Source: Morinoia aosen (Eukaryota > Arthropoda > Malacostraca > Amphipoda > Talitridae). Taken from it: a stretch of 64,000 bases of DNA. The number at the start of each line of letters is the position of its first letter. Position 1 is the stretch's first letter. Shown here piece by piece: positions 24,901 to 39,900 of this stretch. The stretch spans positions 52,668,859 to 52,732,858 of the forward strand of contig CM059575.1 of the NCBI GenBank assembly GCA_030386875.1, read 5' to 3'. The translations under genes and the position numbers were made by a program. The notes under the pieces are model-generated. The model was not told the origin of the DNA and did no database searches. It worked only from the letters and a program-made list of their open reading frames with translations.

Positions 24901-27900
24901 TGTTAAATTATTTAGAGATGTTGTGTTTTAATTTTCTGTGTCAGTTTTGTTGATGTAAATTCTGTTCCTGCAAATATTCCGAGAGGAAGAAATCACAAAC
25001 GTTAAAAAAATCTGAAGATTGAGGTAGCCCAACTCATCATTGTAATGTGGAATTAATTGGAGTTGAAAAATTATGTTTAGCACAGCCGTTAACGCTCTCG
25101 CTGTAATGAGGTGTCGAGCTATCTTGTTGAAACCAGGTATTCTCTATGTTTGTATTTTTCGCCTCAAATAGACAATATACATTCTCAAAACAACCTATAC
25201 CGATTTCCATCAAGAGTTACCGGCTCACTACCAACGTAAAAAAATTTGAACCAATGGTTCTTGAAAATCTTCTATTATACTATACTGTAACCCAATCTGC
25301 GTTAAGTGGATGCTAAAAGTTGCTCTGGGATTTTCAGAGGCCCAAAACCTGCAATTTTGCTTAACTTCACTTTTGAGGGGAAAATGAATTTGATTAGACA
25401 TGTTGTTTAGGCTCTGCATGGGAAAGTTGTCCAAGGAGTTAATTAAAATTCTGTTTTATTGTTTTCATTTTGGGTTCATTTTCTTTGAGTTTCACTGAGT
25501 GGTAATGGCAATGTGGATGCAAAATACTTCTTCTGTTAGTACAACACTTCACTAAATTTGAAATTTCTTCTATCATTCACAATCATTTCTAGCTCATTAT
25601 GCTTCATAGTTTTCTTTGTATCTGCTATCAGGAAGAGCGAGTAACTTATGTACCATCCTATATTTACCAAAATTTTACTCGTGTCAGTTTTTAGTCTATA
25701 TCCTGGTGTGTAATTTGAATGAGGGAACGTTGGTGCAGCATGTAATACTCACAAAATCTGAAACTTTTGATATATTAAGTTAGATTTAGGGCATTATCTG
25801 AGCTTAAATGTCGTTTTATTCAGTAACTGTTGCCCAGTATTATACAACAGTATTATACAACTAACGTTTGTGAAGACATAAGGGAGTGGTTACAACGCTG
25901 CACCTCACTGTTAACCCACTTACCAGAAACCAACGCATCTCTATGGGAATTGGTGCTTACTGAGGGAAGATGTGAAATCTTGAACTGAGTGTTAGATAGG
26001 CTTTCTTTTTGCTGAAATCAAAAAGGTTTTTTCTTTTGTTGTAGACCATTTTGTTTGACTCAAAGGGCTGTCTTTTTTGTTCAGTGCTTAGAACTTTCTT
26101 TTCCATCTTCTATCTTGTTTAATAAACTTCTTTCAATCATGCTGTTTCTGTGTGTAGGGTGTTGAGACACACTTAGTGCATGGATTCCCGGTTACCTTAT
26201 TTTCATGCTAAGTGGGACTTTCCACATCTCCCTTCATGGGGAAATGCAAGTTAGGTAGGCTTTCGTTTGGTTGAAATGAAATGTTTTTGTATTGTTAAGG
26301 ACTATCTTTTTTTGGTTCACTGCTGTACTGTCATTCAGAACTTTCTACTTTCTTCTTCAGCTTTTAACTTATATGAGAGAATTAGCGTTCTGCTCTGTTT
26401 ACTGTTCTTATGTGCAAGTGATTCTGTGCAAGAACACTCTATGTGCATAGATTCTGCATACTTTTTACTTCCTAATAAATAATGTCATCTTTCCTCTTTT
26501 TGAATATCTTTGTTCTGCTAAGGGAGGCTGAAACTAACTTAAAATCAATCAAGTCCCTCAGGGAAATACGACTATTGTATCAATGGGAATTAACACTCTG
26601 AGGGATAAAATATGACGTCCTGAGCTGAGAGTTAAGCCTTTTTTAATAGCATAGTTTTTTTTTGTTTGAGGACCTCGTTTATAGGCTTCACTGCTGTCTT
26701 GTCTGTTTTTCAGCACCTAATACTTTCTTCATATTTATCCTAAGTCAGAAACTTATTTTCTAACGGTCTGTTTCTGTGCGTAGGGTATCTTGTGTGGGAA
26801 CAGACCTTGGGCATCGATTCTGCGTTCCCTTAACTCCATACTAAAAGTTACTTTCATCCATCCTCTTTTCAAAGTACCTTTTTTGGAGGTTAGAAAGCCT
26901 TAAACTAACTGATCTAAACCTTTATCCACATTTTGAGAACTACTTCTATGGATAATTCAAGTTTAGGGAAACAGGAAGTAATTTACTATGACCGAATCTT
27001 GTGAGTGAGGGATTTAGGGAAAGACGGTTGTTCCGCTTTTGACCAGATATTCCTGAACAAGTCAGACGAGTGACACGGCGCGTTGCCATGGTGCAAAATC
27101 CTGCTAGTTTTCTATTACAGCTGAGGTCTCTTCTAGCGTTCATTTTCCCGCAAACGTCTTTAGACTGATGTTGTGTTGCTGGCTGTTAGACTAATCTTGT
27201 AGCATGAATTCATGCTGGGAAAAGTTCTTCATCTTACTTGTGTTATTAATTAATTTGCAAAGTGGCCACTGCTCATTTTTTGCTTAGATGGCTCAAGTTT
27301 GAAATTAAACTGAGCTACTCAGTATAAGGCGTCGAACAGCTTCCTAATGGCAAATAATGCTGTTTGGGGTGCTTTTGCAGAGAGCCAATTGATGCATCAG
27401 TTTGCGCTCAATTTTCAAGGTTCTATCTTTTACTGAAGAGATCATGTTCTCTTATTCTCATTTAAGACATCTCTTGTGGAATACTTTCTTTTTATGTAGT
27501 AAATATCTTTCTCATTTTCAAAACTTTTCAAACTCGTGCGCACATAAAAACAAGTGATCATGTACCTTTTACCGCAATTTTTTTTCTGCCCACTCTGCGC
27601 GTGTCCTATTCTGTCATCAGTTCCTGTCCTGGCGGTACACTTGAGGGCTCTCCTGTTTGCTTTGCAGGCAACACATAAAGGTTTTCTTCAATCATCAGGC
27701 TCTAACATATTAGACCCAACAAAGACTATCTTATATTCTTCTTAATCTACAGGGGTATAATGTCTGATAACGTTTCCCGCTTCGCTGTGTTTTTAAATCA
27801 TTAAATTAACTCATTTTTACTCTACCGCTCCTTCCTCTTTGTCACCGCTCATACTCTTATTCTACTTTTCACTTTCCAGTACTTGAGCACACCCTTCTCA

Positions 27901-30900
27901 GACAGGTTAGTTTGGTTTGAAGTGCATTTACCAACACAAATATTATCTACATTCCATCAATCAAAATTTTATTGCTTTTGCTTGAACTGGATTCGTACCA
28001 ATTTTTACTCACTGCCGATAAGGATTTGTTGAAATACACGTCTCCCTCCCGTCCCTGCTTCATATTCTTGTATGAAGCAAGTGCACTGAATCAGACGCCA
28101 TTTTTTCCACTTAGTCATTTTATTGCAATCGCTTGGCCTACACTTCTGCTCTTCAGCCAAAAGCCCTGCAGCGCCTTCCTTGTTACTCAGACTGTTGCTG
28201 TTTTTCTGCAGAATTATACTCATCGTGGAAGTAGATAATTTTGCGCTCATACTACGGAGATTAATTGGCTGAAAGCTCTTTTAATGAAATTTTTACCAAT
28301 CATTTGAGGTGTTCACATGTACCGTTGGGCATCTAACTACTGCGGGGTACTAAGCCAAATAAATGCGATATGTTTGGCGTGTTTTACAACCTTGTTTGAG
28401 TGTTGGTTTGAACGTCAAAATTAATACCAAAGGAAACACATAAAGTGGTTATTTACTTTACAGCTTATCTTAGGATACCCGCACATGCATTACTTTTTAT
28501 TGTCAGTTGTCACAATAAAATATTGGCACAACAAAAAAATTATCGCAACCAAAAATTGTCTGTAAGGTAGACCCGCGCACGAGCCACCGAATGGCGGGAA
28601 CTATCGTTCAGTGTCACCATGGATACTGTGGGGGTGGCAGAGAACGGCTCAATCTTGCTGAGGAGGTAACGCAAAAAAGAGGTCAATGAAGTACTGGGAA
28701 CACCCACTACTTAGTCAGAGGTTACTACGTGCAGCATTTTACACATTATTTGATGGAGTATAAAAGCACCCTGAGAAATTTGGTAATTACTTCTGGATGT
28801 CACAGGAAACCTTTGTAGCGCACCAGAACACCAACATGAGGAAATGTGTGTCAGTAGAAGGAAGGCTCGCTGTAACATTGAGGTAAGGATAAATAAGGGA
28901 AAAGGAAATTCATATTACATGTAATTTATCAACATAATGAAGGATAATTCTTGAAGTAGCAGTATAAAGAAATGAATAAATGAATCCATTACCATTTCTC
29001 AGAAAATAAAAATTCTAATGTCTATGCTCAACTTAATAACTGTAGTTGTGGTTGAATTGATTTAAGAGATCGTAATCATAATAAAATGTATCTCATTTTT
29101 TACTGAGCATCATTTCATAACCCATTCAAGTTTAACAGAATCAATGGCTAATCAACACAATCAATGGCACACGGGGCAACTAAAAGTTGTTCGTGTGCGA
29201 GCTCCCATTAGAAATAACATTCTCTACCGCCTGCAACAGTTGCCGACAACTATTGTGTTGTCAGAGAAATTGATCCGGTCGCAACCACCCCTAAACTTTT
29301 TGTTGTCACCTCACGAAAAATTGCCCTTGTGCAGATAGCCATAGTAATGCGTGCTTCCTATTTTTTGATAAATTTTTAGTTGTGACAACTGACAATAAAA
29401 AGGCACTCATGCGCGGGTACCTTTAGTCTACTGGGGCCAGATTTTGAAACATTTTAGTTATTTTAATGGTGCAGCCTCAATGAAATGCAGTCAAAGTTCA
29501 TCTGTCGACTTGGCTACCTGATGTGATGCTTTTTCTTGTTAAAATCATATTTTGATTTCAAAGCACTCTGACTGCATAGAGAGTAAACAAGTCGGCTGAT
29601 CAACTTTTACTGCCCCTGTGCCCCTAGGATGACGTTAGGTGTTTGAAAATTCGGGCTCTGGTTTTTACAGCCTTAGTTTCGTAAAATTAAAAAAAAATCT
29701 TCTTTGCCAGCAGCTTTGATATTTTGGGCTCATTGTCTTTTCAGCTTTGTCATTTAAAGATGGAGCACCTTCAATATTCTAACCTCTCAATTCATTTCTC
29801 TTTGTAAACTTGTTCTTTTGAGTAGTTTTAGATTATTGAACAAATAAATAAATGGTTTACTTCTCTTGCTACTTGAAGTATAATGTTTCCCTCTTCGAGA
29901 ACATCTTTTCTGCTCGCAAATGTTACTTCTGAAGTCTCATTAATCATTTTTTAATCTTCTTCTCTTCCTTGGTTGCTTCATGGATCCAGCTCGAGGTACG
30001 TAAATTTTCTCTCTTTTACTCTGTATTTTGTGGGAACTTTATTATCTAATTACACTATCTGATTAGTTCTCTTGATTTTATTTACTGTCCACCTTCAGCT
30101 TTGAACGTTTCTCCTGATATTTTTCAAATGAATTATGCACGCCTGTTACGATTGCCTTAGTTTGCTACACTTCAGGTGGTGTACCGTGAACGGTAGTAGT
30201 TTGCGCACGCTTGAAATATCTTTTCTTGGAGTCGAAACAATTTAGCACTTGTAGCTATTGAATGTTTTTTTTTTGTGTGTGGAGTTTATGCACCGCGCCG
30301 GATTAGTGCGAAAGTCTTAATATGGCCAAAAATATAAGTTGAATATGAAGCCAAGAAGTGAAGATGTAAACTTGTTTCAAAAAATTTGAAATCCCCGTTT
30401 GTTCTTCAAAGGAAAATGCCTGATCAAGTGGAAAATTCTTAATTTCTCAAGATGAACTCAGCAAATTTTTCAGTATGTCTCCTTGTGACTCTGAGCATAG
30501 ATAATTCAAGCCCAAAATTTTACATTAAACAAATAAGTTCATATAACAAGATGCATTTATTAACCAAGGATATACAAAGCTTCTTTTCTTGCGATGTTTT
30601 TTGGTAAAACCTTTAATTTCCTGGGCAGAATTTTCCTGGGTCAGCATCTGATTTTCATAATCGTGTACCATGTTACTTATGCCTGAACAGATAGTCTCAC
30701 TGTCCTTCTGTGACTGTCTGGTTGCTATCCTTGCTTCGTACAGAGATATTTGTTGATATTAATGAATAAAAAATTCAGGAAAGTTTCTAGTTGCTCATAA
30801 CTACCTTTTCATCCACAGATTTCATATATTCAGGCCTTGAGCTCAAGAGTTATCAAACTGAGATTCTGTGTGTTTTGTTGTGATAGAAGATTTTCTTCAT

Positions 30901-33900
30901 TATAGAGACTAATGACTAGAACTCATCAATTTACCCTTTCACTTATTTCATCAATCTGATTCATTGATTTATTGTTAGTTTTGGAGGTTTTTAAGTAATA
31001 TCTTTACAGTTGTTGCAATTAAATAATTTAGTATATTGTGATATAATTTGTTTTTGATTCTGCTTGCCTGCTTGTGTGTCAGCTACTGGAGGGCTCCTGT
31101 ATTGTCTCAAGTTTCTTTTGAGTGTTATTTCATAGTAAGTTCTTGTATAATATGATATGGTTTCTTTACATCTGGGGGCAGTTTTTGAGAAAAGTTTTGC
31201 ATAAAAACGAATTGTACTGTTCTCTCGCATCAGAAATATATAGAACTACATTAAAAGAGCGGTGGTCTAAGAGCTTAGCATTCAAAGATCTTGGCACTCA
31301 AATTATACTACGATGTCCAATCAATCGCGAACCTTAGTTCATTACAAAATCCACATACACGCGTCATTACTGTGCATTCAAGTGTCAGAGGGTAGTTTGA
31401 TATTAAATACTTCAGCTGTTCAGTCCTATGTTGGTTTAAATTTTATTGATCTATAACTTCGTGGTCTTTCTACAGGGTGGGACATGAGCTCTGTTTCAAA
31501 TTAATGAACTGCAGTGATTAGTTATCTATTCAATTCAATTTTTTTAGTGACGCCAGAATAAAAAATTAAATGTTACAAAAATTATCATCATTACCCCAAT
31601 TCTTATCATTTTAAAATCTCTTTCCTAGCTAGAGATTATTGCCTTGAGCATGGTAGGTTGCTGCCAATTAGTGGGGATGTCAGTGCAGCGGCTGCGCAAA
31701 TATGTCTACCCCAGTTGATGACTGGTGAAGATATGTGGCATGAAGCGGCACGGTTATGCGCAGTTCCTCGGCCGCCATTTAAAATGCTGCGGCGTCGTGC
31801 CATTAAAGGAAATGTTACTTCGCTGAACTGCGCTGCGCAGAACTTTACTGCTTCAGTTTGTACTTAGGCTGACGACGATTCGGAACTTTTTGTTGTTCTA
31901 TCGGCTCCTTCAGAGAATTAGAAGTATAAATGGAACACTGAATGAATTTTCCTCGTCGATCAAATTTGGTTGTGCTTTATGATTCCTCTACCTTTTAACC
32001 AATTTTAGATTCTGAAAATACTTGAGCGTTAGCTTCTTGATCAATCTTTAGTTACTGATGGCGATCAATTTCGTGTTTTCTGAATATCCTGTCAACTTTG
32101 ATTTTCTACAGCTTCTAAAAGTTCCAGCAAATTTATGCCTTTTTCGTAAAAATACTTGTGTAAATTTGACTTTTGAATGAACTGGGATTTTTTGTATTTA
32201 ATAAAGGAAATTGAAAGGTTTATGCATTGAAACCTAACATTTTTTCAAGATACGAATTATTTCACAGATTTGATAGTTATCCATGTCTCAGCAAATTTGA
32301 ATTTATGGAACAACATATGCCCCACCCTGTATGTGTATGTCCCACCCTATATTCAGAAAATTTTCAAAATTATGCTGAATTTTATTTCATTTTAGATCTG
32401 TTGGGTTTAGTTGTTTATAAAACTAAATTTTCACCCAGAATTTGATTGAGAACCCTGCTGCTTACGTGGTAAATAATTTAAATTAATTAGCTGATGAAGA
32501 ATTAGGAAATGTTCTCTTTATAATAGATTTACAATAGACTGTATCCATTATACAGGGAATGGTCCAGAAATTTGTCCAATATTGTCCAGAAAAGGAAACA
32601 TCATATCTGTCTAATGCCAAATTCAGTAGATGCTCTGGAAAAGTCGCGAGAAAAAACAAAGGATATACTTTGACTCTAAAACCAACTCCTCATATTGCGC
32701 GTAGTGTGTGAGTCAAGCAGGTAGTCATTGATGTCATTGGCTTTGCCTAAAGTGGGGCTTTTCAGTTTCTGAGCATCTTCAGTTTGTTCTCTACCACAGT
32801 ATCGTGGAAGTTATGCATTACCTCATGCACTGCTTCTTCCTGATGCTCATGTAAACTTGCCTCACTGACACAAGGTCTTGAACCCGCCCTTGCTTGTAGA
32901 CAGTTTAGTGAACGAGTTTCTTCAACCCCTTGGTCACACAGCTACTGTATATAATACCATTAACTTTGGCCTGATGACCATAAATGTGAGGGCGTTTTGT
33001 TATGAAGGCCAGTAAGTAATACCTTTTTGCTATGGATGTGTTGCTTTAACCTCCTGATGTTTCCAGCTTATTTTAATTAATATATGCTTTTGTTTGCTTC
33101 TTTTTACCTAATTTTACTAAGATATCTGTTGGGCTTCTCAGCAATTTTGTAATTATGTGTCTTCAAATATAATACCTGACATTTATGTTTAAATTGATTT
33201 TCATATCTTAATATAAGTCAACGCTAGTAAGACTAAATTCATAAGCTTGAAATTTTTGCATGTGACACTGTGTTTTGAATGAAATATTCACTGCTGTAAG
33301 CATGGTAATTTTAACGCTCGCCCAGCGCTCGGTGCGTGAGTTTCAGCGTCTGGCTCTTGCTACAGAGGATGCGGGAGAGCAGCTTTGTGAGCGTGTGCTG
33401 AGCGTGCTCTTCGAGACCTGGCTCCTGGCGTGTGATAAATGCTTCCCGCCTCCCCCGCTCTGGACTGCCCTCAGGTGTGTCTAGATATACGTGCTTCCCA
33501 TCTGTTTACTGCCTTAATGTGCGTGTAGTTGAGTCGCAGCCTCCTTCACCACAGACTCACTAGCATCTCAAATTGTGAGTTACAGCGTTTCTCTATGGAT
33601 GCCTTACGTTAGTGAGATAAGCCATTTATGCTCTTCCGGTATACTGTGCTATGTGTTGTCTGCAGTGTAAAGTTATCCAACCGCGTTTGTCAGCAAAGAC
33701 CGCTGGTATATGACTGGTGCGCGGTATCTGTCTTTTTCATTAGCGCTCCCAGGGGGACTATGTGAGGGCTCGATTTAAAAGTTAGTTAGGCTTCCTTTTT
33801 GTTGAAATAAAATAGGTTTTTGTTTTGTTACGGACCATCTTTTTTTAGTTCACTGATGTCCTGTTTTTCAGCCCCTACTACTTCTTCAATTTTTTCTTGT

Positions 33901-36900
33901 TCCATGCACTTCTTTCTTAGCTCACTGTTTCTGTGCACCGTGTGCATAGATTCCGCATTCCCTCAACTCCATACTAAATGGTGCTTTCCTCCCTCCTCTC
34001 TTAGAACATCTTTGTCGGGGTTTAGGGAAGCTAAAACTTTTTTATGTATAATATATATATGTATTTCATTGGCATGCATGGGAAAGTGAAAATATATGCA
34101 TATAAGAATTGCGTGCTCCAAAGAGGATACAGCTGTTGTATCTATGGAAATTAGCGCTCCTTTGAGATGAATGAACTGAGGTCCCGAGCTACGTATGCCT
34201 TCCTATTTCTTTAAAGTTTTTTAATGAAGGACCACTTTTTGTTGGTTCACTGTTGTTTTTTTGGTTTTCAGCACCTACTACTTTCTTCTGCAACTTCAAT
34301 TTTCTTTCTTGTGGTGTGGGAACACACATGCATAGATTTCCCGTTCCCTGAACTTCATACTAAACGGCACCTTCTCCCTTTCTCTCTTAGGAACACTTCA
34401 ATTGTGGTTATGAAAGCTTAAACTAACTTATCTGATCTAAGAATCGTTTGGGATCATGCAGGTGAGTCTCCGCAATGCTCAAGTGGTTGAGATGTAAAAT
34501 GTGTGGGCTACTTGTGCATTTATCCTGAACTTGAGTATAAAAAAGAAGAAAGGGTAGATTTTGGAGTGGTAGACTGATGGTCTTGAGATGTTAACGTGCA
34601 CAAGGTAGTAGCCTGATTTTGTAGTTCGAAAAAAAAAACTAGGCTACTTCCTTATTGAGTTTTTGGTGTGAATCAACGAATCACTGGTGCATGCAGTAGT
34701 GCCCGTTAGAAAGTAGCTAAGGGTTGTCTGCAAGTTAGAGCTATGGGAACACTATTAATTAGGTGAATATGAAGGAGAGGAGAACTTTACCATGTTCATC
34801 GCATATTAGGTCATATGTGTACTAACAGCTAAATTGCTCAACCACATACGAGTATAAATGAAAGGCATTTCATCCGTTTTGCAACCTTTTCAAAAAATAT
34901 CCATTATCGTACGAGCTTAAATGTTACCATGCAATTGTATTTTTCCGGTTTCTTAGGATGGATAAAACTATTCTAGCAGCAAAATCATTCTCCCAATTCT
35001 GCTTTTTACAACCTAACTAAACCAACAGTTAAAAACGCGGGTAACAAGATGAACGTGTTAATTTAGAGAGAGAAGTAATGATCCTGTGGTAATTTACTGA
35101 GCGCATAAAAATGTTCTTGAAGGAAGTCAACAATTCGACCGCAATGTGAGCCACAGGTGTTACACGGGTGGAATTTTCATAATGCTGCTGAGTGGCCAGC
35201 AGTCACAGACTTTATTTCCACATTTACTTAATCAAAGCTAAATGCAAGCACGATTCAGTTAGTGTTTGCTACTTTCAACATTGCTGACTACAATTGCATT
35301 TAAATTTGAGTTGAATGTTGAACTTCAGTTTTATCTGCCGCAGTGGATATTTAAGAAAGGATTTAAACTGTATAGGGTACGGGTGCTGGGAAGGCGAATG
35401 AATTACTTTGAACAGCTTTTAAATCTTACAATAGCTACTGAGAAATGTCATATATGAAGAAAAAGGGAGAGTGATAGGCCACCATGCTGAGGTATTTTTT
35501 TTTTAATCACCCTCGGAATCAGAGAGCAAGTTTTGTGGGGGTTTAAAATCTTATCTTTAGGCTGTGCAATCCCTGGTCTGACTGCAGACTTTCTCTACTG
35601 TACGCATTCTCTCATATTTGGCTTTAGCTGTTTCCAGGGATGAGCTTCTTGCTCCTTTTGAATCAATATCAGGGCATATTGTTGCAGGGTCAGAATTTCC
35701 TATAATACATCATCGATCTTGTATAGTGAGTCTAAAACTGTTGGTGAAATGAAACTTTAGTGATTGTTATAGTTTACTCAGAACCAGAATATGAGAGATA
35801 ACTAATCCAGAGGCACAGTAAATTGAAGAAAATGTACAGTCAGGTATGACAAGATGAGCCAATAGTAGGGAGCATGGACATGAGGTGTTGACTTGCTGGC
35901 TGAAAAGAATGAGTGCAACTTATAAGTACAAGAACCGCAAGCAACTCCCATGACCAAGCTTTACAAAAAGAATAAAACAAACAAACATAAATTAAACAGA
36001 AATCAGAAGCAAATAAATCTCATAAGGCAGAGTAAATCAAAATAAATCAAAAATGCAAATTATATAAGTAAAATGAACATAAAGAACAGCAAAACTTCAA
36101 CTCAAAATAAAGGAAATCAATCAAAATGAACATCTCAAGACACAATGGGAAAAGAATAAAAGAAGCAAACCAAATCAGAAACCAAAACTGATGAACTGAA
36201 AATTCCAACCAGGCACATGCTAATTAACTAGAAGAACCACTCAACTCACCTCCCAAGATGGTAGCACTCAAGCAAGCCAGGTCTTCCAGGCTTAAGATTA
36301 ATTTATGTACAGTAATAGTTCATACACAGCAAGAATCTAGGCTGAAACAAACAAAAAAAAACATACAAATTAAGCATACAAACCAATATTATTACAGAGC
36401 ACACAAAAACCACAGCCGATAGTGCGTGATGAAAACCTTAGGAGGCCTCCCGGTAACAATGTGGTAGTTAGGTGCGGCCAATAGGAAATTACGCGTTTCC
36501 TTCATCTTCAGAGCAAGAGTAATGGAACTTATTTGGAAAGATGAAGCCTACACAGGGGCGTTAGACGAAAGCTAAGGGTTAGGGCAGGTTGCAATTGAAA
36601 CGTATGTGCTATCAAATGAATTACAAAGGTAACTTGTTTTCAAATAGTTTTCAAGTTTCCGTCATGATGTTATTGCCCTGATGACTGCTCTGTATTGTGC
36701 CTTTGCTCATATGAAGCGTCAGGACCTTCAGTTTTAAGTTATTTTGTGTATTATTGTGTATATCATGGTCGGAAATCCAAATGTATCATGCAAATTAAAA
36801 TGAGTGAAATGCTACAGTCTTGATACTTGTTTCTCGTTTTACTGAATTTTTAAACTAAGATTTATGGTTTGATTTTTTATGGTTTGATTTTACCTTAATT

Positions 36901-39900
36901 CACAAAACACGTAAAGCTGATCATATATTTTGCATAAGAACAAGTGTTGTGTTTCCTTGCTTGTAATTCATTGATGCTAGTTCAGCTTGGCGTTCTACTT
37001 GCCTGAGAGAGCTAATAAGAAGAGATTGTAACCCACGAAATAAGTAAGGTAGGCACAGGATCTACTCAGGCCAGCTTATTTTTGGTCGGTGTTTTCATAA
37101 ACATTTCACGTGAAGACTACAATACAGAAATTTTCCTTGACACCATTCCCGTTCTGTGAAATTACATCCATTGAATTAAGAACTTAGTGGCTTTCCAAGC
37201 ATTCAATGCTGTGTTGGGTGCGACGGCAGGCAGGGGTGCGTGGAGTGGCGCCACCGACGCGGCCTCGTGTTCCAGTGGGGCCGCGTGTGCTCCGCCCTCA
37301 CCGCCAAGGTGCTCACCTTCATGTATGGACCCGAGTACACGCACGGTCTTGCCGGTCAGTGTTACGCTGTTTAGTTCTCGTCTAGTTCAGCTTTATTCAC
37401 TCGAGTATTTGAAGCTGATTTGTGCTTGAGAATTGAGTTGAATTGTTGACTACGTTTTGGGACATATGTGTACCACTAGGTAAATTTATCACTGCATATC
37501 GATTTAAATGAACTGTATTTCGGTTATTTTACCACCTATGAATAGAATAAATTTTAGCGCACGAGGTGAAGTATCATCGTGTAATTATATTTTTTACACT
37601 TTTCTAGAAAAATAGAAATGTATTGGAGCAGTGAAGCAAGTCCGTTTTTAAACTCAGCTACTTACAACCTAACTTAACGAAACGTAGCAATCGAGTAAAA
37701 GAAGTTAAAGTGTTGATGTACTTGAGAAGAGTGCGTCTAGAAGTCCAGGTACATCATTTTGTGTTGGTCTGAGCCGTGTGTTGTGACGCAGGCGGTGACG
37801 AGCTCAACGTCATCCCTCCAACGATGACAAACGACTGCGTAGCTCAGGTCTGGTTCCGGCTTCTGCATATTCTAGGTGGGTGACTGCATTATCTCTTATT
37901 GCCTCATTTCCTACCGCCACTGTAGAATTAATAACTAAAACTAAAAGGAAAAGGTTAATGAAGGGGAGTCTCTCATTTTTTTTTTAAAGAAAATCATTTT
38001 TTTTGTTTGAATGCGTGTGCAAAGGTTCGTTGTAATTCATTTCAAATTTCATGCTTCTAGATAAAATGGTTCGGCAGGTATCGATCGTCGAAACAGCGTA
38101 GTTATTGGCTGCGTGGCGACAGAGACCTTTATCATTGGCCAGAAATTAGCCAGTTAATGAACCAATGAAAACGAAGCGCTCATGAAAGTGACCTTTAAAC
38201 AGGTTAAAACTATCTAGCAATTAGCCAATCAGAGCTCATGTCTGGAGAAGACTTGCCAGTCTCCCACCGGCTGTTGAGGTGGGAAGTTACTCTATTTTTT
38301 TCTCTTGCTCTCTCTTGCAGAATTTTTTGTCATTTCTAGGGCCTTTGCGGCTCATGTCTATTGAAGTAACGGATTGATTTTGGGCTCATTTTATTCCTAC
38401 TTACATTTACTATAATCTGTATTACCTGTCAAGGCCAAGTTCAACGAACGATCCCTTGAGAATTCTAATAGCGGGGATGCGCAACTTAGACCCTCAACTG
38501 AACGGAATCCTCGGGTAATGAGTAATGACACACAAAAGAACATTTAATTTATTGATTACAAGAGAAAAATAAACTTATCTAAAAGTAATTAGGCAGGTGA
38601 TTGAGCAGCTAATGCACAGGCCGTGAAGGTAAATGCAGGAGTATGGCAGCTGCAAAGCGGGTGGGGCGACTGGAAGCTCAGCAAGTGACGAGGCAGAGAC
38701 AGAGGCAGGAGTAACGGCTTTGAGTTAGGGCAGCGAGTTATAGCAAGGTGCTATAAAAATGGCTCAAGCGTCTGCGTAGCTCTACCGTGGCCAGGAGGAC
38801 GTCCAGCCTACGGGTGCACCATCAATGAAGCATTGCTAACGAGACCCTATAGATAATGTAGATGAAAAGAGAGAGCGAGAGGAAATTTGAACGGGTATGA
38901 TTCGTTATTTTAATACCATCGGAAAACACAGGCTATCAGGGAACACAAGACTATCAGGGAACACAAGACTATCAGGGAACACAAGACTATCAGGGAACAC
39001 AAGACTATCAGGGAACACAAGACTATCAGGGAACACAGACTATCAGGGAACACAGACTATCAGGGAACACAGACTATCAGGGAACACAGACTATCAGGGA
39101 ACACAGACTATCAGGGAACACAGACTATCAGGGAACACAGACTATCAGGGAACACAGACTATCAGGGAACACAGACTATCAGGGAACACAGACTATCAGG
39201 GAACACAGACTATCAGGTAACACAGACTATCAGGTAACACAGACTATCAGGGAACACAGACTATCAGGGAACACAGACTATCAGGGAACACAGACTATCA
39301 GGGAACACAGACTATCAGGGAACACAGACTATCAGGGAACACAGACTATCAGGGAACACAGACTATCAGGGAACACAGACTATCATGGAACACAGACTAT
39401 CATGGAACACTGGATTACTCACTTGCTAGAAATAGAGACCCTATCAAATGTACAGTATAATTATTTAGTCCTCTAGGGTTCTAGGGTGCGGCACTGCAAA
39501 GAAGAAAATACAAATAAACTTTTTGAGCAAACTAAGCTACGATTATCTAAACTAAACATTACAGCAAGGAGGGAGCCTGGAGAGGGCCCATCCCCGCTCG
39601 CAGCAAGTGAAATAGCAGGTTCAAAAGCCGGCTGGTCTTAGCCTACTATGTTGTTGTGGGACAGGTAGGCTTCCTACCATCAACATGTGTGACCTAGATC
39701 CATAGCACTAATGTACATTGGTTGTGAGAGACCTAACCTACCTATGACTCCTATCTTGTCTCAAGGTGAATAAAGAAGCCGACACTCCCAGGTAATGGGT
39801 TTACGATTCTTTCTTTTTTTTGTTTATTTATACACTATTAACAATGATTACAGAAATATACATAGGAAAATAACCGGGAGTGGACAGTAATAAATTCCCT

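Noticed and set aside
34470..34640. TCAAGTGGTTGAG word resembling a tRNA or SINE A box
   Set aside because: No B box at the right distance and no cloverleaf could be drawn.
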